Shown: in pieces, positions 9,270 through 17,646 of the stretch
Layout: every line of letters begins with the position of its first letter
Position numbering within the stretch: position 1 is the first letter of the stretch
NCBI GenBank assembly: GCA_017483605.1
Contig: JAFUWG010000031.1
Span: 40,334 to 104,333, forward strand
DNA length: 64,000 nucleotides
DNA from: Bacteroidaceae bacterium
GTDB lineage: Bacteria; Bacteroidota; Bacteroidia; Bacteroidales; Bacteroidaceae
Direction: 5' to 3'
Translations under genes and position numbers: made by a program
Notes under the pieces: model-generated
What the model saw: only the letters and a program-made list of their open reading frames with translations
Told to the model about the DNA's origin: nothing
Database searches by the model: none

Positions 9270-11162
9270 TCATTTCCCCGTTTTTGCTTTTGGGGTGTCA
9301 GAGACCTTGGTTGAAGAATTTTCGTCAGATGCTTTTGCCTTCTTATCCTTTTTCTTTTTGTTCTTGGTGCCGTCAGGCTGTGCATCTTCCGTTTGTTTCT
9401 TGTGGAAACGGATGCCGGGATTGATGATTTTCAATCTGTTCTTTTGGTCGTTGCTGCCAGTATAGATGAACTGGCTGTAGATGTCACGGCGTTTGCCCTG
9501 TTGAACGATGCTGCCTCGGGCTTCGGCACCGTCGCTCTCAACGTCGGTGGTGAGGTTCTTCAGGCGGATGCGGTCGTAACTGCATTCGTTGATTTTGGCC
9601 TTGACAATGCCGATGGGGAGTTTGCCGCCTTTCTCGCGACGCATCTTGGCGGTACGGGCTTTCGAGATATCGATATTGAACTCGGCACTCCAATCGACGT
9701 CGCCAATTTTGGGCATCTCCAAGACTTTGCCAATTCGGAATGTTGGTGAACTGACGGTTCCTGTGAGGTTCTCCGCATTGTCATCGACTGTCAACTGGAA
9801 GTCCATCGGCCCAGCAGCAGTGGTGAGCCGTCCGCGGAAAGACTCTCGCTTCCACAGCACATCGAAGTGCCCATTGTAAGTGATATCCCCCAAGCGATAG
9901 AGTTGATCCATCAGCAACTTCTTCACTTGGAACTGGCTAATGATGACCTCGGGCATCCCCTGCTTGACTTGAAGTTGGTTGATGTCGCAACTGATGGTCA
10001 GCAGGTGCTTGCCTTTCAGGTGGTCAATCACACCATCGGCAGTGAAGTGGAACTTGCGATCGTCAGTACCAACCTGAACATGGTGGAAAACCAATTGGTC
10101 GTCCGTGCCGTTCATCTGAGCACTCAGTTTCAGCGGAAGATGAAAGTCTTGCAACACGGGGGCAAAGGGACGAGCGATGTCATGCAGAACGATGTGACCC
10201 GTGATGTTTCCGGTGCGGAAAGTCAACTGCTGCCCTGTCTTCTTGTCGGGCAGGTTGATGTCGGTACGGTCGATGTTGAGCAAGGTGCTGTCTTGTTGCA
10301 AGACGAGGTTCTCCAGTGTCACATGTTTGGGGGTCGCAAGGACATTGAGACGTAGGTCTTTGATGTGGATGCCCGTCTCTGGGTCGTGAACGGTCGCCTC
10401 AGCAAGTGTGGCGTTCAGGCTATCTTTCTGCAGATAGTTGATGACCCATTTCATATTCGCTTTCACATCCAAATGTCCTGCATCGAAAGCCCCCTTCTTG
10501 GGACGTCCTGCATTCTTGCGAGGTTGATGGTTATCGGTCTGCAAATGCAGGCTATCAATGCCGACGAGCAGTTTCTTTCCGTCCCGTTTCACATCAAGCA
10601 GTCCGAGCATGAGAGCCGTCACGGTGTCAGCCTTGTTGTAGGTGACGCTGGCATCTTTCAGGAGCAGGCGATGGACGTCGAGGCTCAGGCTGTCGAAGAG
10701 AGGATTTTTGGATTTCTTTTCAGACGGAGGCTGCTTGTCGGTCTTGGGCTTCTTGCTGAATGCCTTGATAAGAAACTCGTAGTTGGCGACGGAATCGGAA
10801 TCAGATCGCACGAGCAAGGCTTTCAATCCGTCCGACTCCACTCTTTTCACAATCAGTTCCCGTTTCCGCAGCCGCACACCCAGATTACTCTTCAGCCGCT
10901 CCATCTGCAACATCTGCAGACCCTGCAGGTCATCGACAGAGAGACCATAGAGCGACATTTCCATACCGAACAGATTCACGCTGACGCTGTCTGCCACTAC
11001 ACGGGTCTGCAACCGCTCCGAGAGGCGTTCAGTTGCCGCCTGAAGCAGTTTTTGCTGAACGTTTTTCGTATTGAGCATCAAGGTTGCACCACCCAAGAGC
11101 AGCACAATTAAAAGGATGATGCCAAGCACCCAAAGAAGGATGTTTCGGACGGTTTTCTTCAT
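9270..11162 (-). CDS. AsmA-like membrane-anchored periplasmic protein
   Basis: 630 residues. One N-terminal transmembrane helix (about 7-30) is followed by a long beta-rich periplasmic part. The N-terminal pattern (LLQAATERLSERL..., then short repeats of VDDLQGLQ type) is that of the AsmA/TamB-like group, which in Gram-negative bacteria bridges the envelope and is linked to phospholipid or outer-membrane protein transport. The last roughly 45 residues are low-complexity and rich in Lys and Ser, unlike the rest. It starts 32 bp downstream of yigZ and is probably the last gene of the DUF1015-yigZ transcript. Array B lies just beyond its stop. Confidence 0.75.
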   Translation of the reverse strand: MKKTVRNILLWVLGIILLIVLLLGGATLMLNTKNVQQKLLQAATERLSERLQTRVVADSVSVNLFGMEMSLYGLSVDDLQGLQMLQMERLKSNLGVRLRKRELIVKRVESDGLKALLVRSDSDSVANYEFLIKAFSKKPKTDKQPPSEKKSKNPLFDSLSLDVHRLLLKDASVTYNKADTVTALMLGLLDVKRDGKKLLVGIDSLHLQTDNHQPRKNAGRPKKGAFDAGHLDVKANMKWVINYLQKDSLNATLAEATVHDPETGIHIKDLRLNVLATPKHVTLENLVLQQDSTLLNIDRTDINLPDKKTGQQLTFRTGNITGHIVLHDIARPFAPVLQDFHLPLKLSAQMNGTDDQLVFHHVQVGTDDRKFHFTADGVIDHLKGKHLLTISCDINQLQVKQGMPEVIISQFQVKKLLMDQLYRLGDITYNGHFDVLWKRESFRGRLTTAAGPMDFQLTVDDNAENLTGTVSSPTFRIGKVLEMPKIGDVDWSAEFNIDISKARTAKMRREKGGKLPIGIVKAKINECSYDRIRLKNLTTDVESDGAEARGSIVQQGKRRDIYSQFIYTGSNDQKNRLKIINPGIRFHKKQTEDAQPDGTKNKKKKDKKAKASDENSSTKVSDTPKAKTGK

Positions 11163-11194
11163 GGTATATCAATGGTTTTAAGGGGTTCAAGAAC

Positions 11195-11785
11195 TTAGTC
11201 AAAATGCAGAGACGTGACTTTCTCCAGACGTGCTTTGAGCCGAGGCATGGAGTCCTTCCGGATGCAGAGGGTCATGGAGCAATCGTTGTCGTAGGACTGA
11301 GAAATGATTTGGGGATTCTCCTCCTTGACGATACGCATGACATCGTTCATGAAGGGATATTCAAAGTAGAAAGTAAGGTCCTCATCAACCGTCTTTTCGA
11401 TGATTTCGGCAGCGGCAATGGCTTCAGCGGCAGCCAACCGATAAGCGACGATAAGCCCCGATGTGCCAAGTTTGACACCTCCAAAATAGCGAACAACGAT
11501 GATGAGAATGTCGGTGAGTTCGTTAGAGTTGATTTGCCCAAGGATGGGCTTGCCTGCCGTTCCCGAAGGTTCGCCATTGTCGTTGGCACGAAAGTCCAGA
11601 CGCTCTGCACCCAACATATAAGCATAGCAGACGTGGCGAGCATCATAGTATTTCTTCTGATACTCCGCCACCGCCTGCTTCACTTCCTCTACAGAACGAA
11701 CAGGCATTGCAAAAGCGAGAAACTTGCTGCGCTTCTCGCTATAGGTGCCCTCTGAGAGCGTTTTTATCGTTCTGTAGGAATCCAT
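11195..11785 (-). CDS. YigZ/IMPACT family protein
   Basis: 196 residues. The N-terminal half is the UPF0029/IMPACT domain (KRSKFLAFA, ARHVCYAY, NDNGEPSGTAG, VRYFGGVKLG), and the rest is the small C-terminal domain of the YigZ type. Members are cytoplasmic and thought to bind nucleic acid or affect translation; the molecular role is not settled. It sits 16 bp after the DUF1015 gene and 32 bp before the AsmA-like gene, consistent with co-transcription. Confidence 0.9.
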   Translation of the reverse strand: MDSYRTIKTLSEGTYSEKRSKFLAFAMPVRSVEEVKQAVAEYQKKYYDARHVCYAYMLGAERLDFRANDNGEPSGTAGKPILGQINSNELTDILIIVVRYFGGVKLGTSGLIVAYRLAAAEAIAAAEIIEKTVDEDLTFYFEYPFMNDVMRIVKEENPQIISQSYDNDCSMTLCIRKDSMPRLKARLEKVTSLHFD

Positions 11786-11801
11786 TAATAAAGGTTTGAA
11801 T

Positions 11802-13070
11802 TTAAGACAGTTTGTGTATCACCAATCCGCTTCTCAGTTTCGGCTCAAACCATGTTGCCTTCGGTGGCATGATGTTGCCCGAATCGGCGATGTCCATGAT
11901 TTGCTGCATCGTGACTGGATAGAGTGCCAAGGCGGTCTTCATTTCGCCACTGTCCACACGACGTTTCAGTTCGCCAAGACCACGGAGACCACCCACGAAG
12001 TCAATACGCTTGTCGCGACGCAAGTCCTTGATACCCAGAATCTCATCGAGAATCAACTTGGAGGAGATGCTGACATCGAGCACGCCAATCGGGTCGTTCT
12101 CGTCATACGTGCCAGGCTTGGCTTTGAGCGAATACCACTCCCCTTCCAGATACAGCGAGAACTCATGCAACTCCTGAGCACGATACTCTGCACTACCCTT
12201 CTTCTCCACCACGAAGTTCTTCTCAAGAGTCTTGATGAACTCAGCAGGAGTCAGCCCGTTCAAGTCTTTGATGACACGGTTATAGTCGAGAATGGTCAAC
12301 TGGCTGGCAGGGAAACAAACCGCCATGAAGTAGTTGTACTCCTCGTCGCCACGATGATTCGGATTCTGCTTTGCCCGTTCCGCACCCACCAAGGCAGCGG
12401 CGGCACTACGGTGGTGACCGTCGGCGATGTAGAGGTTCGGCATCTTGGCAAACTCATCGGTGATGGTCTTGATGTCCGCATCGTCGCTCACCACCCAGAG
12501 TTTGTGTCCGAAACCATCAATCGGAGCCACAAAGTCATACTCAGGTGTTGTCTTGGCATACTTGTCAATGAGTTTCAAGAGCACCTCATTGTCGGGATAA
12601 GCAAAGAACACTGGCTCGATGTTCGCATCGTTCACACGCACATGCTTCATGCGGTCTTCCTCCTTGTCGGCACGGGTCAGTTCATGCTTCTTGATGACAC
12701 CCGTCTGGTAGTCACCGCTGTATGCCCCCACCACGATGCCGTACTGAGTCTTCGTCTTGTTCCCATTGGCAGGCAGACACGACGTCTGTGCATAGATGTA
12801 GTATTGTTCCTTCTCGTCCTGCACCAGCCAGCCCTTCTCTTGGAACTTGGCAAACTGACGAGCAGCCTCCTCATACACCCGAGGGTCGTACTCACTCGTC
12901 CCAGGCTCGAAGTTAATCTCTGGTTTGATGATATGATACAGCGACTTCTCGTTGTCGCCTGCCTCAGCACGTGCTTCCTCACTGTCGAGCACATCATACG
13001 GGCGGCTCTCCACCTCCTCCACAAACTGCTTCGGAGGACGCACACCCTTGAAAGGTTTTACAATAGCCAT
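11802..13070 (-). CDS. DUF1015 family protein
   Basis: 422 residues, cytoplasmic, no signal. It begins with the family hallmark (VKPFKGVRPP...VESRPYDVL) and contains the conserved IADGHHRSAAA segment near the middle. DUF1015 proteins have no proven biochemical role; the family is often annotated as SerA-linked because in many Bacteroidetes it directly follows serC-serA. Here it is separated from serA by about 4.7 kb holding a Fic gene, two secreted-protein genes and a repeat island. The Fic gene ends 33 bp upstream. Confidence 0.9.
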   Translation of the reverse strand: MAIVKPFKGVRPPKQFVEEVESRPYDVLDSEEARAEAGDNEKSLYHIIKPEINFEPGTSEYDPRVYEEAARQFAKFQEKGWLVQDEKEQYYIYAQTSCLPANGNKTKTQYGIVVGAYSGDYQTGVIKKHELTRADKEEDRMKHVRVNDANIEPVFFAYPDNEVLLKLIDKYAKTTPEYDFVAPIDGFGHKLWVVSDDADIKTITDEFAKMPNLYIADGHHRSAAAALVGAERAKQNPNHRGDEEYNYFMAVCFPASQLTILDYNRVIKDLNGLTPAEFIKTLEKNFVVEKKGSAEYRAQELHEFSLYLEGEWYSLKAKPGTYDENDPIGVLDVSISSKLILDEILGIKDLRRDKRIDFVGGLRGLGELKRRVDSGEMKTALALYPVTMQQIMDIADSGNIMPPKATWFEPKLRSGLVIHKLS

Positions 13071-13103
13071 ATTTCTTATTTTGTATTTAATAATTTACAT
13101 TTT

Positions 13104-13892
13104 TCAGAAAAAACAAAGCGGAAACGAAGCATTCTTCTTTTTCTGCGAAAGTTCTTCTTTCATACGTTGAATAGCCACACGGAAGAAGAATGCCACCAGA
13201 TATTCATCAGTTCCTTCCTGCCGAATCTGCTTCAAGGCAAGGATATATTCCGCCCGGTCTTCCAACCTGACAATCAACAAGGGATGTCCTGCTCTCAACA
13301 GGATGAAGTTGGAGAGCAAGCGTCCTGTTCTGCCATTTCCATCACGAAACGGATGCAGATACTCATAATAGCCATGCCATCGAGCAGCCACCACTAATGG
13401 ATGCACTCCATCCTGCAAGGCTCGTTCTGTAGCAGCCATCAAATCAGGCACACGGGCAATCAACGTCTCATGGTCACCAAACACTGTATCGCCAGCCGCC
13501 ATATCCATGTTCGTATATTCTCCTGCCACGGCGTCTTTGGCTCTGTAGCCAATCGTGTGTTCTGTCACCAAGCGGTTCACCTCCTTCAGCAATGCCTCGT
13601 CAAAGGGGGATTCCAAATGGCTGGTCACATAGTCGAAGGCTCGGAAATGGTCTGCCATTTCCGTACATTCAAGCAGCGAACGCCCCACTGGCACCATCCC
13701 CATGCCCTGCTCACGAAGAATGCGTGTGTCATCCACCGTGAACGAATTGCCCTCAATAGCACACGAATGGGCAGAAAACAATATCTCATTGTACTCCATC
13801 CATTCCTTCTGCCCCATCCTATCAGCCACTTTCGTCTGATATTCTTGGCGGATTCGTTCGTATTCCTCAATCTCTTTCTCGTACATCAGCAT
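13104..13892 (-). CDS. Fic family protein (class II, probably AMPylase)
   Basis: 262 residues from the ATG at 13892. The catalytic loop HPFRDGNGRTGR (180-191) is complete, with the His and the anion-binding GNGR. The inhibitory helix motif SCAIEG (43-48, with Glu47) lies N-terminal to the Fic core, which defines class II, where the Glu blocks productive ATP binding. Most such enzymes transfer AMP to a protein Ser, Thr or Tyr. The frame stays open upstream to 13994, but that stretch contains a good promoter -7 box, so the longer form is unlikely; an ATG at 13886 is also possible. No recognisable antitoxin or target gene is adjacent. Confidence 0.9.
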   Translation of the reverse strand: MLMYEKEIEEYERIRQEYQTKVADRMGQKEWMEYNEILFSAHSCAIEGNSFTVDDTRILREQGMGMVPVGRSLLECTEMADHFRAFDYVTSHLESPFDEALLKEVNRLVTEHTIGYRAKDAVAGEYTNMDMAAGDTVFGDHETLIARVPDLMAATERALQDGVHPLVVAARWHGYYEYLHPFRDGNGRTGRLLSNFILLRAGHPLLIVRLEDRAEYILALKQIRQEGTDEYLVAFFFRVAIQRMKEELSQKKKNASFPLCFF

Positions 13893-13916
13893 TTTCGCAA
13901 CTTGACTTTTTGCCCA

Positions 13917-13951
13917 CAAAGTTAGGGCTTTTATTCGGAATACACCGAATA
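13917..13951 (-). promoter_or_regulatory. Fic promoter with a dyad
   Basis: On the minus strand TAACTTTG (plus 13917-13924) matches the Bacteroidetes -7 box TAnnTTTG and would start transcription about 20 nt before the Fic ATG. TATTCGG (13932-13938) and CCGAATA (13945-13951) form a perfect 7-bp inverted repeat just upstream, inside the promoter spacer, as expected for a repressor site. No clear TTTG -33 element is seen. Confidence 0.6.
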
Positions 13952-14060
13952 GAAGCCCCACTTTTTTCTCTTTTGGCAGAACTATCGCCTTCAAACATCA
14001 CAGTTTTGGCTACAAAACCACCCCTCCATGTTGCCACTCATCTAAATCAACATCTACACC

Positions 14061-14175
14061 CGCTACGCTCTTTGGTCGCAACCCGCCAAAGTGGTTCGCC
14101 TATATTCGCTACATTGGTCAACATACATTTGCGTCATTGGTTGACCTATATTCGTGACGATTAAGGGTATTTTTG
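14061..14175. repeat. Degenerate 23-bp tandem repeat
   Basis: Successive 23-bp units start at 14061, 14084, 14107, 14130 and 14153. The three central ones are clearly related: CGCCAAAGTGGTTCGCC plus TATATT, CGCTACATTGGTCAACA plus TACATT, and TGCGTCATTGGTTGACC plus TATATT. The outer two are weak. It lies in the 421-bp gene-free stretch 13893-14313. No other feature than this, the Fic promoter and the terminator was seen there. Confidence 0.65.
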
Positions 14176-14245
14176 TCGACCCTATAAAACACCATTCCTC
14201 TCCAGAAGTATCAAATTATGAGATACCTATAAATTTTGTAGTAAG

Positions 14246-14292
14246 AAAGCCTGCCTGATATGAAGTCCGTGTTCATCATCAGGCAGGCTTTT
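14246..14292 (-). terminator. Terminator of the secreted-protein pair
   Basis: A 14-bp perfect stem (AAAGCCTGCCTGAT at 14246-14259, ATCAGGCAGGCTTT at 14278-14291) with an 18-nt loop lies 22 bp past the stop at 14314. On the minus strand it ends in TTTCTTAC. Confidence 0.75.
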
Positions 14293-14313
14293 ATGGAATC
14301 AATGATGCAAGTG

Positions 14314-15318
14314 TCATTGTGCCATTACTTTGCTGATGACAGGCACATGATCCTTCAAATAAATGTACACAATATATACATTTCCTCTCGTAACAGAGAT
14401 GTTCTCTGAATCAGATACATTCTTTTTCTGGTAAATCAACTTTCCACTTGTATCATAAATGTTACAATCACTATTGGAAGCATTGCAGATGTTGATGATG
14501 CCATCATGATAATCGACGTATTGAGTGTCATCAACGATACTTGTGACACTTGTCTCACCATCCATATAGCATGTGAGCAGATCGCTTTGAATTGTACTCC
14601 AATCACCATTGAGGTCTTGGAAACGGATGTTTAGCACATTCGTCTTTCCATATCGGGCGGTGCCCTCCTCGTCCTCTATCAAGGTGGTGTTTTCAAGTGT
14701 CAGTTCTCGGATGAGGCTGTCAACAGGTATTTGCACATCAAGCACATACGGTGTGGCAGGTTCTTCCAACGTAATCAAAGCGGCTTTCTCAAAGTCCTCA
14801 TTGAACCAATACTGATAAGCCGAAATTTTGTTGTCAGCGATGCCGTTTCGTGACTTCACGAAGAACTGGACAAGTGGAGCATTCCATTGTCCGTCCGTGT
14901 CTTGGGCACGGAACGTGAAGGAGTGCAAGCCGTCAGCCAAACTGGAGGCATCGGCATCAATGCTGATGACTCCATCGGAGGTCGAAGCCGACACTTTTGT
15001 GGTCAGGTCATGGTCGAACCAATACTCATAGTTGGAGACATGATTGTCTGCACCGTGCTGGGTATGGACAAAGAAGGTGACAAGAGGAGCACTCCAGTTG
15101 TCGTTGGTGTCTTGAGCACGGAATGTCAGCGAGTGCAAACCTTCCACTAAAGTCGAAACGTCCAACGACAGGTCGATGTCACCCCCACTGGCGGTTGTCT
15201 GCACAATGGCATCCGTCCGGTGGTCTATCCAGTATTCGTATTTCGAGATGTCTTGGGCGTGCATCATCAGGACGAGCATACACCCCAAGAGTACACAAAA
15301 TGCTTTCTTTTTCATCAT
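14314..15318 (-). CDS. Secreted protein with YEYWFD-type repeats and T9SS-like C-terminal domain
   Basis: 334 residues with a signal peptide (to about residue 22, MMHAQ). Two near-identical units of about 74 residues follow (YEYWIDHRT.../YEYWFDHDL...), each ending in GLHSxTFRAQDTxxxWxAPLVxFFV, and a third, diverged unit starts at YQYWFNEDF. The last roughly 75 residues (IYDTSGKLIYQ, then GNVYIVYIY) look like a type A sorting domain of the type IX secretion system, so the product is probably exported across the outer membrane and surface-attached. Function unknown. It is preceded at 30 bp by the beta-helix-like gene and is likely in the same operon. Confidence 0.8.
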   Translation of the reverse strand: MMKKKAFCVLLGCMLVLMMHAQDISKYEYWIDHRTDAIVQTTASGGDIDLSLDVSTLVEGLHSLTFRAQDTNDNWSAPLVTFFVHTQHGADNHVSNYEYWFDHDLTTKVSASTSDGVISIDADASSLADGLHSFTFRAQDTDGQWNAPLVQFFVKSRNGIADNKISAYQYWFNEDFEKAALITLEEPATPYVLDVQIPVDSLIRELTLENTTLIEDEEGTARYGKTNVLNIRFQDLNGDWSTIQSDLLTCYMDGETSVTSIVDDTQYVDYHDGIINICNASNSDCNIYDTSGKLIYQKKNVSDSENISVTRGNVYIVYIYLKDHVPVISKVMAQ

Positions 15319-15348
15319 AGAGATTTTTTATAGGGGTTGATTGTATGA

Positions 15349-16395
15349 TTATTTCTGTGCCTCCACCGTTATCTTTACCGACAACTTGCCGTCAGCATCC
15401 GACTGTGTGGCAATCTGCTTGGCTGTAATTTGTGGGTTGCTCGGAACATCTGTAAACGGTTTCTCACCACCATAGATGCCCACTTGGGTTCCGTCATTGC
15501 TGATGTACATGGATGCGGCTTCATCTGTGAGTTTGTAGTCATAGGAAACATCGAAGGTGTTGCCGTGTGTTGGGTCTTGGAAGTAGGAACAATATTCATC
15601 CTCCTGTCCTGTTGTATATATTATATTTCCTTGAATATTGGGGGTAATCAAATCTGTTGAATTTGAGACATGCAAAATCACATTGTTATAATATTGATCT
15701 GTTGATTTAGGAGCAAGTTTATGCAATAAAGAATTTTGAAAAAGACCAGCTCCATAAGAAGTTATTTGATCAGTTATTACACAATGATTAATAGAAGGGG
15801 TATCATCGTCCGATATTGTGAAAAAGTTGATTACAGAATTATTTATTGACAAGTTTTTCACGTTGCCAGTCATTAGCCGACCTATTTTGCAATTTTCAAT
15901 TAATCCCATCTCTGATTCAAAACGCCCCATACCATAGCCAAATCTAAGAGATCCAAAATAACAGTTCTTGAAAACAAATTGATTTAGAACGCCTTGCGCT
16001 CTTACATTTCTATTGGTATTGCTTGAAAAATACACTCCTTCAACATAAAGACCTTCTTCATTTTCAGGAATATTAATAAATGAATTGTCGCCACCTTTAT
16101 AAAGTAAATCCAGTGTTGTCCTGTATCGTCCATTCTCTTCATCTTGCACATATCCTACCCCTTGAATTTTCACTGCTTTTGTGATATCCACAAACTGAAA
16201 CACACCAGCCGAGAGTGAAATTAAGTCGCCACTTTCCGCTGCATCCATTGCTTCTTTGAAAGCGGTAGTTCCTGTAAATGTTTTTACGTCATCGCCATGT
16301 TGGAGTACTGCTACTGGCACTGATTGTGCAGAAAGATTGAGACTGAAAACTGTAGCAAGAAATGCTACGAATGCTGATTTAAATGTCATTTCCAT
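15349..16395 (-). CDS. Secreted beta-helix-like protein
   Basis: 348 residues with a signal peptide ending near LNLSAQ. After a segment resembling pectin-lyase-like N-termini (TTAFKEAMDAAESGDLISLS), short beta-strand repeats run through the middle (FKNCYFGS, IENCKIGR, INNSVINF, INHCVITD), suggesting a right-handed parallel beta-helix. No catalytic signature is visible. The end (NPQITAKQIATQSDADGKLS) has the look of exported Bacteroidetes proteins. The start may be the ATG at 16389. Probably co-transcribed with the downstream YEYWFD-repeat gene; role unknown, possibly carbohydrate binding or adhesion. Confidence 0.75.
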   Translation of the reverse strand: MEMTFKSAFVAFLATVFSLNLSAQSVPVAVLQHGDDVKTFTGTTAFKEAMDAAESGDLISLSAGVFQFVDITKAVKIQGVGYVQDEENGRYRTTLDLLYKGGDNSFINIPENEEGLYVEGVYFSSNTNRNVRAQGVLNQFVFKNCYFGSLRFGYGMGRFESEMGLIENCKIGRLMTGNVKNLSINNSVINFFTISDDDTPSINHCVITDQITSYGAGLFQNSLLHKLAPKSTDQYYNNVILHVSNSTDLITPNIQGNIIYTTGQEDEYCSYFQDPTHGNTFDVSYDYKLTDEAASMYISNDGTQVGIYGGEKPFTDVPSNPQITAKQIATQSDADGKLSVKITVEAQK

Positions 16396-16435
16396 AATTA
16401 AAATGTTTTTTGAGAAAATGATTTGAAAATGTTTA

Positions 16436-16459
16436 GTTTCTCTTGATTTTTTGAGAAAC
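16436..16459. repeat. Dyad upstream of the beta-helix gene
   Basis: GTTTCTC (16436-16442) and GAGAAAC (16453-16459) form a perfect 7-bp inverted repeat 41 bp upstream of the start. It could be an operator; no TAnnTTTG box was found next to it. Confidence 0.5.
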
Positions 16460-16488
16460 GAAAAAGGCGTTCACCATTCGATGCTTAT

Positions 16489-16615
16489 TCTCAAATCTGG
16501 TGACCGCCAAGTGACCATGCGTATAAACAAGCAAGAACAGTTCACGCCCTCATAGACGTGAACCTTCTGAACTGCTTGCCCTCATACGCGAAAATTGGCG
16601 GTCTTCGATTTGAGA
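16489..16615. other. 127-bp nested long hairpin, possible structured RNA or small mobile element
   Basis: Arms pair in strict nesting: TCTCAAATC (16489-16497) with GATTTGAGA (16607-16615), GACCGCCAA (16502-16510) with TTGGCGGTC (16595-16603), GCGTAT with ATACGC, AAGCA with TGCTT, and GTTCACG (16540-16546) with CGTGAAC (16557-16563). CCCTCATA occurs twice inside. No plausible protein is encoded. It could be a transcribed structured RNA or a MITE-like insertion; the sequence alone cannot decide. Confidence 0.6.
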
Positions 16616-16910
16616 GAACAAGAGCAGAAAGCTCAAGTTATATTTTGAAGTACGAACAGGATACGCAGATTTCGTTTAGGTTAATAATCTGTTACGTTTC
16701 CTTGTGGAAGCGTGGCACCCGTGCCGACTGCCCCCTTAAATGTTCTTGTACTGTCTGTTTCTTGATATTCGGTTTTTAAGAGTTAAACATTCTGTTGATT
16801 CTATTACAATTGCAACGATACGAAAGTTTTTGCAAAACAAAATAAAAATGGAGAAAAATGTGAAAATATCAACGGAAAAGTCAGACCCTTCATGTTCACC
16901 AAGGTCACTT

Positions 16911-17162
16911 GACGATGTCTTACAGAAACGATGCCAATGTCTTCCTAACTCTTTTGCCAATGTCTTCCTCGTCCTCATGCTCGTCATCTCGGAAGAGCGT
17001 GTTCCGTGTCTTCCGAGTTCTCATGCCCGTATCTTGCTCCGCCTCTTGCTCGTGTCTTCCTTTGCCTCTTGCTCGTTATTACCTTGCTCCGATGCTCGTC
17101 ATCACCTTGTCCTCACGCCCGTCATCACTTCGCTCTCAGGCTCGTGTCTTCTGCGGGGGTGT
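16911..17162. repeat. Degenerate 23-bp tandem array, about ten units
   Basis: Units begin at 16933, 16956, 16979, 17001, 17025, 17048, 17071, 17094, 17117 and 17140; eight of the nine steps are 23 bp or within one base of it. A partial unit precedes at 16911. The consensus resembles GCTCGTGTCTTCCTnTnCCT plus CTT. The array is pyrimidine-rich on this strand. Because 23 is not a multiple of three, open frames across it are not repeat proteins. Confidence 0.85.
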
Positions 17163-17277
17163 TTTCAGAGGGATGAATCAAGAAATTTCGGAGGGTGATT
17201 TGAAGACAAATCAGCGGAATCTGCTCAATCGTACCGCAGGCACTTGTCGATAAAAGCATATCGCTTCTCAATGATTT

Positions 17278-17443
17278 AACCCGAATCGGGAATTAGAATA
17301 TTGACATGAAATTTATGATAATTCATGGTTAATTCGTGATAATTTATGTTTATAACAAAAACACGAACCTTTAGCTCGGCGTAGCCAATTTCCATAAATT
17401 GACCATGAATTTTTCATGAATTTATTAATGCTCGATTCGGGTT
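17278..17443. repeat. AT-rich 166-bp inverted-repeat element
   Basis: AACCCGAATC (17278-17287) and GATTCGGGTT (17434-17443) are perfect termini. Inside, ATTCATGGTTAATT on the left corresponds to ATTCATGGTCAATT on the complement of the right. It has the look of a non-autonomous miniature element or a long hairpin. No target duplication was recognised. Confidence 0.6.
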
Positions 17444-17540
17444 GCGCAGATTTTTCATAAGTCATGTGGGGGAGCATCTTTGTCCCTTTGAGGTGGAGAT
17501 GTCAATTTCGTCTTGACAAAAATGGCACGCAGGAAGCGTT

Positions 17541-17645
17541 GAAAGTGGTCTGAGTCAGACCGCCTTGGTGGTGTGACTCAGACCACTTGGGCGGTGTGAG
17601 TCACACCACTTTCGAGGTGACGAGCGTGTCATTTTGTCCTATCGC
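17541..17645. repeat. Array C: second copy of the array B palindromes, with flank
   Basis: GGTCTGAGTCAGACC (17547-17561), GGTGTGACTCAGACC (17570-17584) and GGTGTGAGTCACACC (17593-17607) are identical to the three units of array B, here at exact 23-bp steps, but the 8-bp spacers differ. The outer AAAGTGGT/ACCACTTT repeat is also kept. The next roughly 35 bp (CGAGGTGACGAGCGTGTCAT...) match the flank of array B with substitutions, and a weaker copy of that flank lies upstream at about 17488-17520. Confidence 0.88.
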
Positions 17646-17646
17646 A

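Noticed and set aside
11796-13397. A 533-codon open frame on the plus strand
   Set aside because: Antisense to DUF1015 and part of Fic, both of which have clear family motifs on the minus strand.
13893-13994. Longer N-terminus for the Fic protein
   Set aside because: The extension would be encoded by the promoter region containing TAACTTTG and the dyad, so the shorter start is more likely.
16489-16615. Integron attC site
   Set aside because: The long imperfect hairpin invited this, but no GTTRRRY/RYYYAAC ends were found and no integrase or cassette is near.
16911-17162. Possible CRISPR array
   Set aside because: The units are contiguous and degenerate with no unique spacers, and no cas gene is near.
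16740-17253. Two overlapping small open frames (152 and 114 codons)
   Set aside because: They run through the 23-bp array in different frames and contain Ser/Leu/Cys-rich sequence dictated by the repeat; no start or family evidence.
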